This document shows, in pieces, positions 7,857 through 17,114 of a DNA stretch of 64,000 nt (position 1 is the first letter of the stretch; each line of letters begins with the position of its first letter). This stretch comes from an uncultured Psychroserpens sp. Lineage in GTDB: Bacteria > Bacteroidota > Bacteroidia > Flavobacteriales > Flavobacteriaceae. The translations under genes were made by a program, and so were the position numbers. The stretch covers positions 434,001-498,000 of the forward strand of contig CANKZZ010000003.1 in NCBI GenBank assembly GCA_947488655.1, in the 5' to 3' direction. The notes under the pieces were generated by a model. It was not told where the DNA came from. It searched no databases and was given only the letters and a program-made list of their open reading frames with translations.

Positions 7857-9488
7857 ATGTCTAAAAAACCAAAAGCATCTACACATTTACAACCACCATT
7901 TAACTTTGATGATAAATGGGAAGAGTTAGTTGATAATAAAGAGTTTGTTAAGGTTTTTTTGTCTGATGTTTTAGAAGAATATATTACAAAGCAACGTTGG
8001 TATGGAGGTAAGGCCAGTAAGCTTAAGTACATTGAATTGTCTGAGTATTTTAGAATACAGCAAAACGAAGAGGTGTATTTTGGTCTTATTTTAGAAGTCA
8101 ATTTTGAAGAAGCATTTTACCAACATTATTTTTTACCAATTGCATTTGTTACCGATGAGAATTTTGCCCAAGATGATCGTATTTTACCAATTAGTATTAA
8201 AGGTCAAGAAGGTTTTATAATAGATGCTATTAATTTAGAAGCCTTTAGAAAAGTAGTTTTTGAACGTATCTTAACAGCAGTACCAAAAGATAAAACAAGA
8301 GTTCGTTATCATAGAAGTGAAGTTTTTAATGGGTGCAAATATGAGTCTTCTCGATATATGGGTATGGAGCAGAGCAATACTTCTATTGTTTATAATGAAA
8401 AGTATGTTTTAAAGTTTTTTAGAAGAATTTACGCAGATCGTAATCCTGATTATGAGATGAGTAGATTTTTAAGTGACAAAAAAGATTTTAAAAACACACC
8501 AGTTTATTTAGGGAGCATTCAAATTAAAGATACAGATGGTTTAAATATTACTATTGGTTTAATGCAAGAAATGGTAGAAAATCAAGGTGATGCTTGGGAA
8601 TACATGCTTGTAGAATTTCATAAAGTATTTTCTAATCTCGAATACAAAAAGATTAATATTAACAAACTCCCACGTACCGAAGATTTTGGTCGTTTAGAAA
8701 TAAAAGATGTACCTCCAGAAATTATAGATTGGGTTGGATTAAATGTTTTTACCAAAATACAAACTTTGGCAAAACGTACCGCAGAGATGCATATTGCTTT
8801 AGGTAGTGAGTTTGAAGATAACTCTTTTACGCCAACGCATTTTAATGGAGATTATACAGTATGGTTAAAAAACAGATTACTCTATCAATTTCAAAATAGA
8901 TTAAATACTATTGAGAACAGTTTACACAAATTAGATGGTTTAGCTTTAGAGTTGGCTAACGAGTTTTTAGACAAAAAAAATATTATTAGAAAACGTTTTG
9001 TAGATTTTGATTGGACGAAATTAAAGGGTGAACGTATACGTGTTCATGGCGATTATCATTTGGGTCAAGTTCTAATAAAAGAGGACGATTTTTATATTTT
9101 AGATTTTGAAGGAGAGCCAGAAAGTACGATTAGAGACCGCAAAGTAAAACAGCCTCCTTTAAAAGATGTTGCAGGTATGTTTAGGTCATTTCATTATGCT
9201 ATTTATGCAACAATATTTAATAATATACATTTATATAAAGATACTCAAGAATCGCTATTTGAAGCAGGAGAGGTATTGTATCAATATTTAAAATGTGTGT
9301 TTTTGGGCACTTACGTATCAAAAGTACAAGAAGCAAATCTTAATATAGGTTACAACCAAGAGCGTATTTTTTTACTTAAATATGCAATGCTAGAAAAAGC
9401 AGTATATGAATTGGGCTATGAGCTTAATTCTCGTCCGCGTTGGGCAGTTATTCCTCTAAAAGGAATTTCAAATATCATTAATAACTAA
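7857..9488 (+). CDS. mak: Maltokinase
   Basis: Phosphorylates maltose to alpha-maltose-1-phosphate with ATP, the donor used by GlgE. The 543 residues show the Mak/Pep2 plan: the N-terminal cap motif KQRWYGGKASKL near residue 45, then an aminoglycoside-phosphotransferase-like kinase fold with catalytic VHGDYHLGQVL (Asp399) and metal-binding LDFEGEPE (Asp416). No trehalose synthase domain is fused to it, and no treS lies next to it, although TreS is the usual source of maltose for this kinase. The start ATG lies one base after the glgE stop and the glgB ATG three bases after its stop, so the three are almost certainly one transcript. Confidence 0.93.
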   Translation: MSKKPKASTHLQPPFNFDDKWEELVDNKEFVKVFLSDVLEEYITKQRWYGGKASKLKYIELSEYFRIQQNEEVYFGLILEVNFEEAFYQHYFLPIAFVTDENFAQDDRILPISIKGQEGFIIDAINLEAFRKVVFERILTAVPKDKTRVRYHRSEVFNGCKYESSRYMGMEQSNTSIVYNEKYVLKFFRRIYADRNPDYEMSRFLSDKKDFKNTPVYLGSIQIKDTDGLNITIGLMQEMVENQGDAWEYMLVEFHKVFSNLEYKKININKLPRTEDFGRLEIKDVPPEIIDWVGLNVFTKIQTLAKRTAEMHIALGSEFEDNSFTPTHFNGDYTVWLKNRLLYQFQNRLNTIENSLHKLDGLALELANEFLDKKNIIRKRFVDFDWTKLKGERIRVHGDYHLGQVLIKEDDFYILDFEGEPESTIRDRKVKQPPLKDVAGMFRSFHYAIYATIFNNIHLYKDTQESLFEAGEVLYQYLKCVFLGTYVSKVQEANLNIGYNQERIFLLKYAMLEKAVYELGYELNSRPRWAVIPLKGISNIINN

Positions 9489-9491
9489 TTT

Positions 9492-11399
9492 ATGACAAAA
9501 GTAATAGCACATAGTAGGTTTACAGATTTCGATATTAATTTATTTAAATCTGGTAAACATTATAAGTTGTATGAGAAATTTGGTTCTCATATGACGACTG
9601 TAGATGGTGTTAAAGGTGTGTACTTTGCGGTTTGGGCTCCTAGCGCAAAAATGGTTTCTGTTATTGGAGATTTTAATTTTTGGGTAGAAGGAGAACATAA
9701 ATTAAATGTACGTTGGGATCATTCAGGCATTTGGGAAGGATTCATACCTGGTGCAGGTAAAGGAAGTATTTACAAGTATAAAATTTTGAGTAACCATAAT
9801 GATATAAAAACAGAAAAAGCAGATCCTTATGCTAGACGTTGTGAGCATCCTCCTAAAACCGCATCTGTGGTTTGGGACGAACCCTACAAATGGAAAGATA
9901 GCAAATGGATGAAAAAACGAAGCAAACACAATGCTTTGGATGCGCCATATTCGGTTTATGAAGTTCATTTAGGGTCATGGAAACGCAAAATTGAAGATGG
10001 TACATTTTTATCTTATAAGGACTTAGCAAATGAGTTAGTAAATTATGCAAAAGACATGAACTTTACACACGTAGAGCTTATGCCAATTATGGAGTATCCT
10101 TATGATCCAAGTTGGGGATATCAACTCACTGGATATTTTGCGCCAACATCAAGATTTGGGTATCCAGAAGATTTTAAATTTTTAGTAGACAAACTGCATC
10201 AAAATGATATTGGGATTATTCTAGATTGGGTGCCATCCCATTTTCCTGAGGATGCTCATGGGTTAGGATTCTTTGATGGTTCTGCATTATATGAACATCC
10301 AGATAAAAGACGCGGTTACCATCCAGATTGGAAATCTCTTATTTTTAACTACGGAAGAAATGAAGTAAAGTCATTTTTAATAAGTAATGCCATTTTTTGG
10401 TTAGATCAATTTCATGCCGATGGTTTAAGAGTTGATGCAGTGGCATCAATGTTATTTTTAGATTATTCTAGAAATGATGGTGAGTGGGAGCCAAATATGT
10501 TTGGAGGTAGAGAAAACCTTGAAGCTATGGGATTTCTAAGAGAAATGAATGAAGCTGTGTATAGCGCTTTTCCTGATGTGCAAACTATTGCCGAAGAATC
10601 TACAGCATTCCCAATGGTATCTAAACCTACATTTTTGGGTGGTTTAGGCTTTGGTATGAAATGGATGATGGGCTGGATGCATGATACTTTACAGTATTTT
10701 GCTAAAGAACCAATCTATAGAAAGCATCATCAAAATGACTTAACATTTTCTATGACCTATACATTCACAGAAAACTTTATGTTGCCATTAAGTCATGACG
10801 AAGTAGTTTATGGTAAAAAATCAATATTAGGCAGGATGCCTGGAGACGAGTGGCAACGTTTTGCTAACCTGAGATTGTTGTATTGCTATATGTTTACACA
10901 TCCAGGAACAAATATTTTATTTCAAGGTAGTGAATTTGGACAAAGTGAAGAATGGAATTTTGAGCAAAGCCTGGATTGGCACTTGCTGGAATATGCACCT
11001 CATAAAGGTGTACAAGAATTATATAAAGATTTAAATACATTTTATAAAACTCAACCTGCACTATATCAAAAACAATTTTCTGCAGATGGTTTTGAATGGA
11101 TTGATTATAACGATCACGAAAATTCAATATTAGTATTTATTAGAAAAGGAGAGAAACCAAAAGATGACCTCATAATAGCTTGTAATATGACACCTGTACC
11201 GAAGGAGAATTATCGCATCGGACTTCCGAAGAAAGGAAAATTAAAGGAAGTTTTTAATAGCGATTTAAAATCATATTTTGGCAGTGGAGATTATAAAAAT
11301 AAAGCTTTAATTGCAGAGGATATTGCTTATCATTATAGAGATTATTCTACTCAAATAAATATTCCTCCTTTAGCAATGGTTGCATTTAAGTATCATTAG
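9492..11399 (+). CDS. glgB: 1,4-alpha-glucan branching enzyme (GH13)
   Basis: Introduces alpha-1,6 branches into the glucan lengthened by GlgE. The 635 residues carry a CBM48 domain at the N-terminus (GVYFAVWAPSAKMVSVIGDFNFW) and the catalytic barrel: YEVHLGSWKRK, LMPIMEYPYDPSWGYQLTGY, nucleophile DGLRVDAVASML (Asp315), acid/base QTIAEESTAFP (Glu368) and LPLSHDEVVYGKKS. The C-terminal beta domain follows. It is shorter than E. coli GlgB because it lacks the long N1 extension, which is common in this phylum. It is third in the glgE-mak-glgB operon, and no terminator is visible directly behind it. Confidence 0.96.
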   Translation: MTKVIAHSRFTDFDINLFKSGKHYKLYEKFGSHMTTVDGVKGVYFAVWAPSAKMVSVIGDFNFWVEGEHKLNVRWDHSGIWEGFIPGAGKGSIYKYKILSNHNDIKTEKADPYARRCEHPPKTASVVWDEPYKWKDSKWMKKRSKHNALDAPYSVYEVHLGSWKRKIEDGTFLSYKDLANELVNYAKDMNFTHVELMPIMEYPYDPSWGYQLTGYFAPTSRFGYPEDFKFLVDKLHQNDIGIILDWVPSHFPEDAHGLGFFDGSALYEHPDKRRGYHPDWKSLIFNYGRNEVKSFLISNAIFWLDQFHADGLRVDAVASMLFLDYSRNDGEWEPNMFGGRENLEAMGFLREMNEAVYSAFPDVQTIAEESTAFPMVSKPTFLGGLGFGMKWMMGWMHDTLQYFAKEPIYRKHHQNDLTFSMTYTFTENFMLPLSHDEVVYGKKSILGRMPGDEWQRFANLRLLYCYMFTHPGTNILFQGSEFGQSEEWNFEQSLDWHLLEYAPHKGVQELYKDLNTFYKTQPALYQKQFSADGFEWIDYNDHENSILVFIRKGEKPKDDLIIACNMTPVPKENYRIGLPKKGKLKEVFNSDLKSYFGSGDYKNKALIAEDIAYHYRDYSTQINIPPLAMVAFKYH

Positions 11400-11487
11400 A
11401 ATTCATTAAAAAATAGTTCTAAAATTAAGTTATTCATAATTAAAATTGCCGAAATCGTTATAGTTAACAATTCGTGATAAGAACTAG

Positions 11488-11517
11488 TTGTAATGCTTCT
11501 TTACGTCCAAATTTTTG
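11488..11517 (+). promoter_or_regulatory. Putative promoter of the GH31 gene
   Basis: TTG (11488-11490), 19 bases, then AATTTTTG (11510-11517), one mismatch from TAnnTTTG. The implied transcript start near 11523 supports the ATG at 11554 and argues against a TTG start at 11515, which would lie inside the promoter. Confidence 0.4.
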
Positions 11518-11553
11518 CGTTTTTTTACACGTTTATATACAAGAAATATAATT

Positions 11554-13962
11554 ATGATTGTAAATACAGAATTAGAAAATAAAGGGAATTTAACCCCTTC
11601 AAAAATAATAGATTTCAAAAAAGATGTAGATACACTTTATTTCTCAACCGAGAATGATGTTGTTTTACAATTAACGGTTTTACGAGATAGTGTACTGCGC
11701 TTTCGCTATACAACTACAGGTACTTTTGAAAACGATTTCTCTTATGCAATTACAAAGTATGCAAGTACTGGGTATAATCATCTAGAAATAAGTGATACAG
11801 AGACCGATTATATAATTACAACCAATAAATTAATTTGTCACATATCTAAAGCAAATTTAGGTGTAAAACTTTATGATGCTATTGATAATGTGCTAATTAA
11901 CGAAGACGAATTGGGTTTTCATTGGGAAGAAAGTTATCAATATGGTGGTAACATTGTAAAAATGAGTAAGGTCTCAAAAGATGGCGAAAGTTACTATGGT
12001 CTTGGAGACAAACCTAGCCACTTAAACCTAAAAGGAAAACGATTTGAAAATTGGGTAACAGATTCTTATGCCTACGGAAAAGATACAGATCCAATCTATA
12101 AGTCTATTCCATTTTATACAGGCTTACACAAATCAAAAGCCTATGGAGTTTTCTTTGATAACTCTTTTAGATCCTTCTTTGATTTTGCACATGAACGTCG
12201 TAATGTTACAAGTTTTTGGGCTCAAGGTGGAGAAATGAATTATTATTTCATTTATGGACCTAAAATGACCGAAGTCGTAGAAAGCTATACAGATCTTACA
12301 GGTAAACCGCATCTTTTACCACCACTTTGGGCTTTAGGATTTCATCAATGTAAATGGAGTTATTACCCAGAGTCTAAAGTAAAAGAAGTAACATCTAAAT
12401 TTAGAGACTTAAAAATACCTTGTGATGCCATCTATTTAGATATAGATTATATGGATGGTTTTAGATGTTTTACTTGGAATAAAGAATATTTTCCAGATCC
12501 TAAACGAATGGTGAAAGAATTGGCAGACGACGGATTTAAAACTGTTGCCATCATTGATCCAGGAATTAAAATAGATAAAGAATACTCAGTTTTTAAAGAA
12601 GCTTTAGAGAATGATTATTTCTGTAAACGTGCAGATGGACCGTATATGAAAGGTAAAGTATGGCCTGGAGAATGTTATTTCCCAGATTATACAAAACCAG
12701 AAGTTAGAGATTGGTGGTCTGGCTTGTTTAAAGAATTAATAGAAGATATTGGTGTCAAAGGCGTTTGGAATGATATGAACGAACCTGCAGTAATGGAGGT
12801 GCCAAATAAAACGTTTCCAGATGATGTACGTCACGATTATGATGGCAATCCTTGTAGCCATAGAAAAGCTCATAATATCTACGGAATGCAGATGGCAAGA
12901 GCTACATATCAAGGGCTTAAAAAGTTTGCGTATCCTAAACGTCCATTTGTAATAACAAGATCGGCATACTCAGGTACACAACGTTATACCTCTACTTGGA
13001 CAGGAGATAACGTTGCCACTTGGGAACATTTATGGATTGCTAATGTACAAGCACAACGTATGGCAATGTCTGGATTTAGCTTTGCAGGAAGTGATATTGG
13101 AGGATTTGCAGAGCAACCACAAGGCGAATTATTTACGCGTTGGGTGCAATTAGGTATTTTTCATCCGTTTTTTAGAGTGCATTCTTCTGGAGATCATGGC
13201 GATCAAGAACCTTGGACATTTGGAAAAGAAGTAACAGATATTGTTAGAAAATTTATCGAAATTAGATATCAATTACTACCGTATTTATATACTGCATTTT
13301 GGAAATATGTTGAAGATGGTACACCAATTTTAAACTCATTAGTATTATATGATCAAGATGATGTGCAAACACATTACAGAACAGATGAGTTTGTATTTGG
13401 AAACCATATTTTGGCATGTCCAATTTTAGAACAAAATGCCAAAGGAAGACGTATGTATTTTCCAAAAGGCAACTGGTATAATTTCTGGAACGATGGGATT
13501 ATAAAAGGTGGCAAAGAAATGTGGATTGATTCAGACTTGGATAGTATGCCAATTTACGTAAAAGAAGGAGCAATCATACCTAAATACCCTATACAACAAT
13601 ATGTTGGAGAGAAAAAAATTGATACTGTAATTTTAGACGTTTATTATAAAGAAGGGAAAGAGCGTTCTCAATTATTTGACGATGCTCATGATGGTTACGA
13701 TTATACAAAAGGACGTTATAGTTTACGTACATTTAAATTAACAGGAAAATCTAACGAATTAATTATACAACAACATAAAGAAGGAAAATTTAATGCTGGT
13801 TATGAAACTTTTGAAATTAAAATTCATGGCTTACCATTTAAAATTTCTGAAATTCAAGTAGATAATGTTATAATCCCAATAGAACGCATAGAAACTAATG
13901 GTATTTCAATAATGACAATAAATAAAGAGTTTTCAGAATTACATCTAATAGGCGCTCTATAA
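11554..13962 (+). CDS. Glycoside hydrolase family 31 alpha-glucosidase
   Basis: An 802-residue retaining alpha-glucosidase, probably cytoplasmic since no signal peptide is present. It has an N-terminal beta-sandwich (galactose-mutarotase-like) domain, ESYYGLGDKPSHLNLKGKRF, the barrel with the nucleophile motif KGVWNDMNEPAVME (Asp407) and the acid/base motif STWTGDNVATWEHL (Asp485), FSFAGSDIGGF and FFRVHSSGDHG, and distal beta domains. I use the ATG at 11554; the frame extends upstream only to a TTG that overlaps the likely promoter. It is placed behind glgE-mak-glgB and may trim glucans or maltodextrins to glucose and maltose, but the substrate is inferred, not shown. A transferase activity is also possible. 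Confidence 0.92.
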   Translation: MIVNTELENKGNLTPSKIIDFKKDVDTLYFSTENDVVLQLTVLRDSVLRFRYTTTGTFENDFSYAITKYASTGYNHLEISDTETDYIITTNKLICHISKANLGVKLYDAIDNVLINEDELGFHWEESYQYGGNIVKMSKVSKDGESYYGLGDKPSHLNLKGKRFENWVTDSYAYGKDTDPIYKSIPFYTGLHKSKAYGVFFDNSFRSFFDFAHERRNVTSFWAQGGEMNYYFIYGPKMTEVVESYTDLTGKPHLLPPLWALGFHQCKWSYYPESKVKEVTSKFRDLKIPCDAIYLDIDYMDGFRCFTWNKEYFPDPKRMVKELADDGFKTVAIIDPGIKIDKEYSVFKEALENDYFCKRADGPYMKGKVWPGECYFPDYTKPEVRDWWSGLFKELIEDIGVKGVWNDMNEPAVMEVPNKTFPDDVRHDYDGNPCSHRKAHNIYGMQMARATYQGLKKFAYPKRPFVITRSAYSGTQRYTSTWTGDNVATWEHLWIANVQAQRMAMSGFSFAGSDIGGFAEQPQGELFTRWVQLGIFHPFFRVHSSGDHGDQEPWTFGKEVTDIVRKFIEIRYQLLPYLYTAFWKYVEDGTPILNSLVLYDQDDVQTHYRTDEFVFGNHILACPILEQNAKGRRMYFPKGNWYNFWNDGIIKGGKEMWIDSDLDSMPIYVKEGAIIPKYPIQQYVGEKKIDTVILDVYYKEGKERSQLFDDAHDGYDYTKGRYSLRTFKLTGKSNELIIQQHKEGKFNAGYETFEIKIHGLPFKISEIQVDNVIIPIERIETNGISIMTINKEFSELHLIGAL

Positions 13963-14003
13963 TAGAATTATTTTTGTTTTGAATGTGACAAAATTATAAT
14001 GTA

Positions 14004-14032
14004 TTGTGTCAAACTTAATAGAATCATTTTTG
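14004..14032 (+). promoter_or_regulatory. Putative promoter of the M48 protease gene
   Basis: TTG (14004-14006), 18 bases, then CATTTTTG (14025-14032), one mismatch from TAnnTTTG and 32 bases before the ATG at 14065. It lies within what would be coding sequence if an upstream ATG at 13999 were used, so it supports the later start. Confidence 0.4.
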
Positions 14033-14064
14033 TAATTTTAGCTAACACAATAAAACCATTAATT

Positions 14065-14895
14065 ATGAAATTTAAAAATAATTTAGTAGCCCTAGGAGTT
14101 ATAGCTTTATTCCTCTCATGTACTACTAATCCATTTACAGGAAATAAAACATTAGCATTAGTACCTAACTCGCAATTATTTCCTACAGCATTTGCACAGT
14201 ATGACCAGTTTTTGACAGAGAACAATGTAGTAACTGGTACAGCAGATGCAGAAATGATTAAAAGAGTAGGACAAAGAATAGCAGTGGCAGCAGAGCGTTG
14301 GTTAAATGCTAATGGTCATCAAGGTTATTTAGATGATTACAAATGGGAATATAACCTCGTAAATGACAATACAGTTAATGCTTGGTGTATGCCTGGAGGA
14401 AAAATTGTTTTTTACACTGGTATTTTACCAATTGCTCAAAATGAAACAGGTATTGCTGCAATTATGGGTCATGAGGTTGCACACGCATTGGCCAACCATG
14501 GTCAACAGAGAATGAGTGCAGGTATGTTACAACAAATTGGAGCTGTTGCTGGTAATGTAGCCATTAAGGATGAACAATCGAGAAACTTATTTAACCAAGC
14601 TTATGGTGTAGGTAGTCAAGTTGGATTAATGTTACCTTTTAGTAGAAGTCACGAAACTCAATCTGACGAAATTGGATTGTACTTAATGGCTATAGCAGGA
14701 TATAATCCAGAGGAAGCTGCAGAGTTATGGAAACGTATGAAAGCAAATAGTGGAGGACAAGCACCACCAGAATTTTTAAGTACACATCCATCTAATGATA
14801 CTAGAATAAATAATTTAACACAGTGGGCTCCAAAAGCAAAAGCAGAAGCTAAAAAGTTTGGAGTAGATTCATTTAGACCATTAGGTAACTTTTAA
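14065..14895 (+). CDS. M48-family metalloprotease lipoprotein (LoiP/YcaL-like)
   Basis: A 276-residue zinc metalloprotease anchored in the envelope. The lipoprotein signal is MKFKNNLVALGVIALFLSC with Cys19 as the lipidated residue; this fixes the start at 14065 instead of an upstream ATG at 13999, which would bury the signal. The catalytic zinc motif is GHEVAHALANHG (HExxH), with a further zinc ligand in SRSHETQSDEIGL. The C-terminal PPEFLSTHPSNDTRINNL is characteristic of the peptidase family M48B/C proteins that act in outer-membrane protein quality control, such as LoiP, YcaL and BepA. No TPR domain is fused. The gene stands alone, with its own terminator. Confidence 0.93.
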   Translation: MKFKNNLVALGVIALFLSCTTNPFTGNKTLALVPNSQLFPTAFAQYDQFLTENNVVTGTADAEMIKRVGQRIAVAAERWLNANGHQGYLDDYKWEYNLVNDNTVNAWCMPGGKIVFYTGILPIAQNETGIAAIMGHEVAHALANHGQQRMSAGMLQQIGAVAGNVAIKDEQSRNLFNQAYGVGSQVGLMLPFSRSHETQSDEIGLYLMAIAGYNPEEAAELWKRMKANSGGQAPPEFLSTHPSNDTRINNLTQWAPKAKAEAKKFGVDSFRPLGNF

Positions 14896-14934
14896 ATGAT
14901 TCACTTGTAAAGCATAAAATTTATAGTAATTTAG

Positions 14935-14963
14935 AAGCTGCCCAATTAAGGGTAGCTTTTTTA
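14935..14963 (+). terminator. Intrinsic terminator
   Basis: AAGCTGCCC (14935-14943) pairs with GGGTAGCTT (14950-14958) through one G-U pair and is followed by Ts. It ends the M48 protease gene just before the MFS transporter gene. Confidence 0.75.
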
Positions 14964-14973
14964 TTTACTAACT

Positions 14974-16266
14974 ATGGCAAACCTAGAAAAGGGTAGCAAG
15001 AAACTTCTTAATGCTTGGGCATTTTATGATTGGGCAAATTCGGTATATACCTTAACAATTGCATCATCTATTTTTCCGTTATTTTATGCATCTCTGTTTT
15101 TAACAAAAGATGAATTGGTTGCTGCTTTTGGGTATGAGATGAAACAGGAAACCCTTATTACACTCGTTACAGCATTTACTTTTTTAGTGGTTGCATTATT
15201 ATCACCAATCTTATCGGGTATTGCAGATTATGTTGGGAATAAAAAGAATTTTATGAAATTCTTTTGTTACGTAGGTTCAATAGGATGTATAGGTCTTTAC
15301 TTTTTTGACCGAAACTATATACACTTAAGTTTGCTCTTTTATTTTATGGGTTTAATAGGGTACTGGGGAAGTTTAGTTTTTTATAATTCATATTTGCCAG
15401 ACATTGCGTATCCTGAGCAACAAGATAGAATTAGTGCAAGAGGATTCTCTATGGGATATATAGGTAGTGTACTTTTACTAATTGCTAATTTGGTAATGGT
15501 TATGACTCAAGATACCGAAGAAGGAGCAATAAAAATGATGAAATATTCATTTGTAACAGTTGGTGTTTGGTGGGCACTATTTAGTCAGTACACATTTTAT
15601 ATTTTACCAAAAGGTACATCTTCTGGTCATAAAGTAACTAGAGCAATTCTTTTTAATGGTTTTAGAGAATTACGTCTTGTATGGTCACAGTTAAAACAAA
15701 ATTTAAGATTAAAACGCTATCTCTATGCCTTTTTTGTATTTAGTATGGCAGTACAAACCATTATGCTTATCGCGACATACTTTGGAGAAAAAGAAATTAC
15801 TTGGGCCTCAGATGATCAAAAAATACAAGGTTTAATTGTTAGTATACTTGTAATACAATTAGTTGCAATTTTAGGTGCAGTATTAACATCTCGTGCGTCT
15901 TATAAATTCGGAAATATTAAAACATTAATTGTTATCAATTTTATTTGGATGTGTTTATGCTTTTATGCGTTTTTTATGGAAACTCCTTTACAGTTTTACA
16001 TTGCAGCTGGCCTAGTTGGATTAGTGATGGGAGGCGTACAATCATTAGGACGATCTACCTATTCTAAATTTCTCCCAGAGACAGATGACACCACATCCTA
16101 TTTTAGCTTCTATGACGTTGCAGAAAAAATAGGAATTGTAATTGGCATGCTTATTTTTGCTATAGTATCAGAATATTGGTCTATGCGTTATGGTATCCTA
16201 TTTTTATTCTTATTCTTTTTAATAGGTATTGTTTTATTGTTCAGAGTTCCAAAGGAAAACAAATAA
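14974..16266 (+). CDS. MFS transporter, UMF1/Atg22-like family
   Basis: A 430-residue integral inner-membrane protein with about twelve hydrophobic segments. The opening WAFYDWANSVYTLTIASSIFPLFY is the hallmark of the UMF1 (unknown major facilitator 1) family, related to yeast vacuolar amino-acid effluxer Atg22; LLSPILSGIADYVGNKKNFM is the MFS loop 2-3 motif, and VMGGVQSLGRSTYSKFLPET is a second UMF1-conserved stretch. The substrate is unknown; amino-acid efflux is the best guess by analogy. The gene lies between a terminator and the lipoprotein gene at 16302, which has its own promoter-like element. Confidence 0.9.
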   Translation: MANLEKGSKKLLNAWAFYDWANSVYTLTIASSIFPLFYASLFLTKDELVAAFGYEMKQETLITLVTAFTFLVVALLSPILSGIADYVGNKKNFMKFFCYVGSIGCIGLYFFDRNYIHLSLLFYFMGLIGYWGSLVFYNSYLPDIAYPEQQDRISARGFSMGYIGSVLLLIANLVMVMTQDTEEGAIKMMKYSFVTVGVWWALFSQYTFYILPKGTSSGHKVTRAILFNGFRELRLVWSQLKQNLRLKRYLYAFFVFSMAVQTIMLIATYFGEKEITWASDDQKIQGLIVSILVIQLVAILGAVLTSRASYKFGNIKTLIVINFIWMCLCFYAFFMETPLQFYIAAGLVGLVMGGVQSLGRSTYSKFLPETDDTTSYFSFYDVAEKIGIVIGMLIFAIVSEYWSMRYGILFLFLFFLIGIVLLFRVPKENK

Positions 16267-16271
16267 ATTAG

Positions 16272-16279
16272 TATGTTTG
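16272..16279 (+). promoter_or_regulatory. Putative -7 promoter element
   Basis: TATGTTTG, a perfect TAnnTTTG match, 22 bases before the lipoprotein ATG at 16302. The 13-base sequence TTAGTATGTTTGT around it (16268-16280) is repeated exactly at 17081-17093 before the next lipoprotein gene. No good -33 TTG is seen. Confidence 0.45.
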
Positions 16280-16301
16280 TTTTTAACTAAACACCTTATT
16301 T

Positions 16302-17057
16302 ATGAAAATCTCAAAATTCTTATTCGTTTTTTTACTTTTATTAAGTGTCATTTCATTTCAATCTTGTGAAAATGAAGCTTTAGATTCTGGTATTATTTCT
16401 AATGTTGATAATCAAGACGATGGTAATAACGAAGGTAACGATGGAGGGAATGAAGGCAATGGGAATAATGAAGGAACAGGAGAAGAATCTACAGGAGATT
16501 ACTGGCCTAGAGCAATAGGTAATATGTGGAATTTTAATGATACATTTTATGGTGAGGTTAATTATAATATGATAGCTACAGAGCAAATTGATGGCAACAC
16601 ATATTTTAAATTTGATGATTTATTTAACCAAGAAGCATGGCTCAGAAAATCTGGAGATAGCTATTTTATTAGAAATGCGGTTAATGGTTTTCCTATAGAA
16701 GGCTATGAAGTTTCAACCACCTTCATTACAATAAAAATGTTAGAAGATACCGCAAATGTAGGAGATCAATGGTCTACCAATGTTAGCTATACAATCTCTT
16801 ACACACCAATAAATCCTGCTTTTCCAGAAATACCAAATATAGATTTTAGTGCAACTTACAATTTTGAGATGATTGGTAGAGATTTAACCCGAACGGTAGA
16901 AGGACAAGAATTTCAAAATGTTTTGCAAGTTAGACTTTCTTTAGTGGCATCTGGAGTTTCTTCAACTGTAGATTATTTCTACGCTAAAGACGTAGGTTTA
17001 ATTGAGTTTATTGGAGATCAAAGTTCTGGTACACTCTTAAATTACAGTCTCAATTAA
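16302..17057 (+). CDS. Hypothetical lipoprotein with an Asn/Gly/Glu-rich linker
   Basis: A 251-residue lipoprotein: signal MKISKFLFVFLLLLSVISFQSC with lipidated Cys22, then a low-complexity linker (about residues 34-67) of Asn, Gly, Glu and Asp repeats such as DGGNEGNGNNEGTG, then a beta-rich domain that begins DYWPRAIGNMWNF. The WPxxxGNxWxF opening is seen in uncharacterised Bacteroidota lipoproteins. The linker would hold the folded domain away from the membrane, and the acidic residues just after the Cys are compatible with surface export in Bacteroidota. Nothing in the sequence shows an enzymatic activity. Confidence 0.75.
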   Translation: MKISKFLFVFLLLLSVISFQSCENEALDSGIISNVDNQDDGNNEGNDGGNEGNGNNEGTGEESTGDYWPRAIGNMWNFNDTFYGEVNYNMIATEQIDGNTYFKFDDLFNQEAWLRKSGDSYFIRNAVNGFPIEGYEVSTTFITIKMLEDTANVGDQWSTNVSYTISYTPINPAFPEIPNIDFSATYNFEMIGRDLTRTVEGQEFQNVLQVRLSLVASGVSSTVDYFYAKDVGLIEFIGDQSSGTLLNYSLN

Positions 17058-17084
17058 TTTAAGATAAAATAAAACTACTTTTAG

Positions 17085-17092
17085 TATGTTTG
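17085..17092 (+). promoter_or_regulatory. Putative -7 promoter element
   Basis: TATGTTTG, a perfect TAnnTTTG match, 22 bases before the ATG at 17115. It lies in the same 13-base context (17081-17093) and at the same distance from the start as the element before the gene at 16302. Confidence 0.45.
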
Positions 17093-17114
17093 TATAAACA
17101 CAATTAAATTTAAT

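Noticed and set aside
11515-11553. Upstream TTG start for the GH31 gene
   Set aside because: The TTG lies in the likely -7 element; the ATG at 11554 gives a normal family start.
13999-14064. Upstream ATG start for the M48 protease
   Set aside because: It would put 22 residues before a typical lipoprotein signal and overlap a promoter-like sequence.
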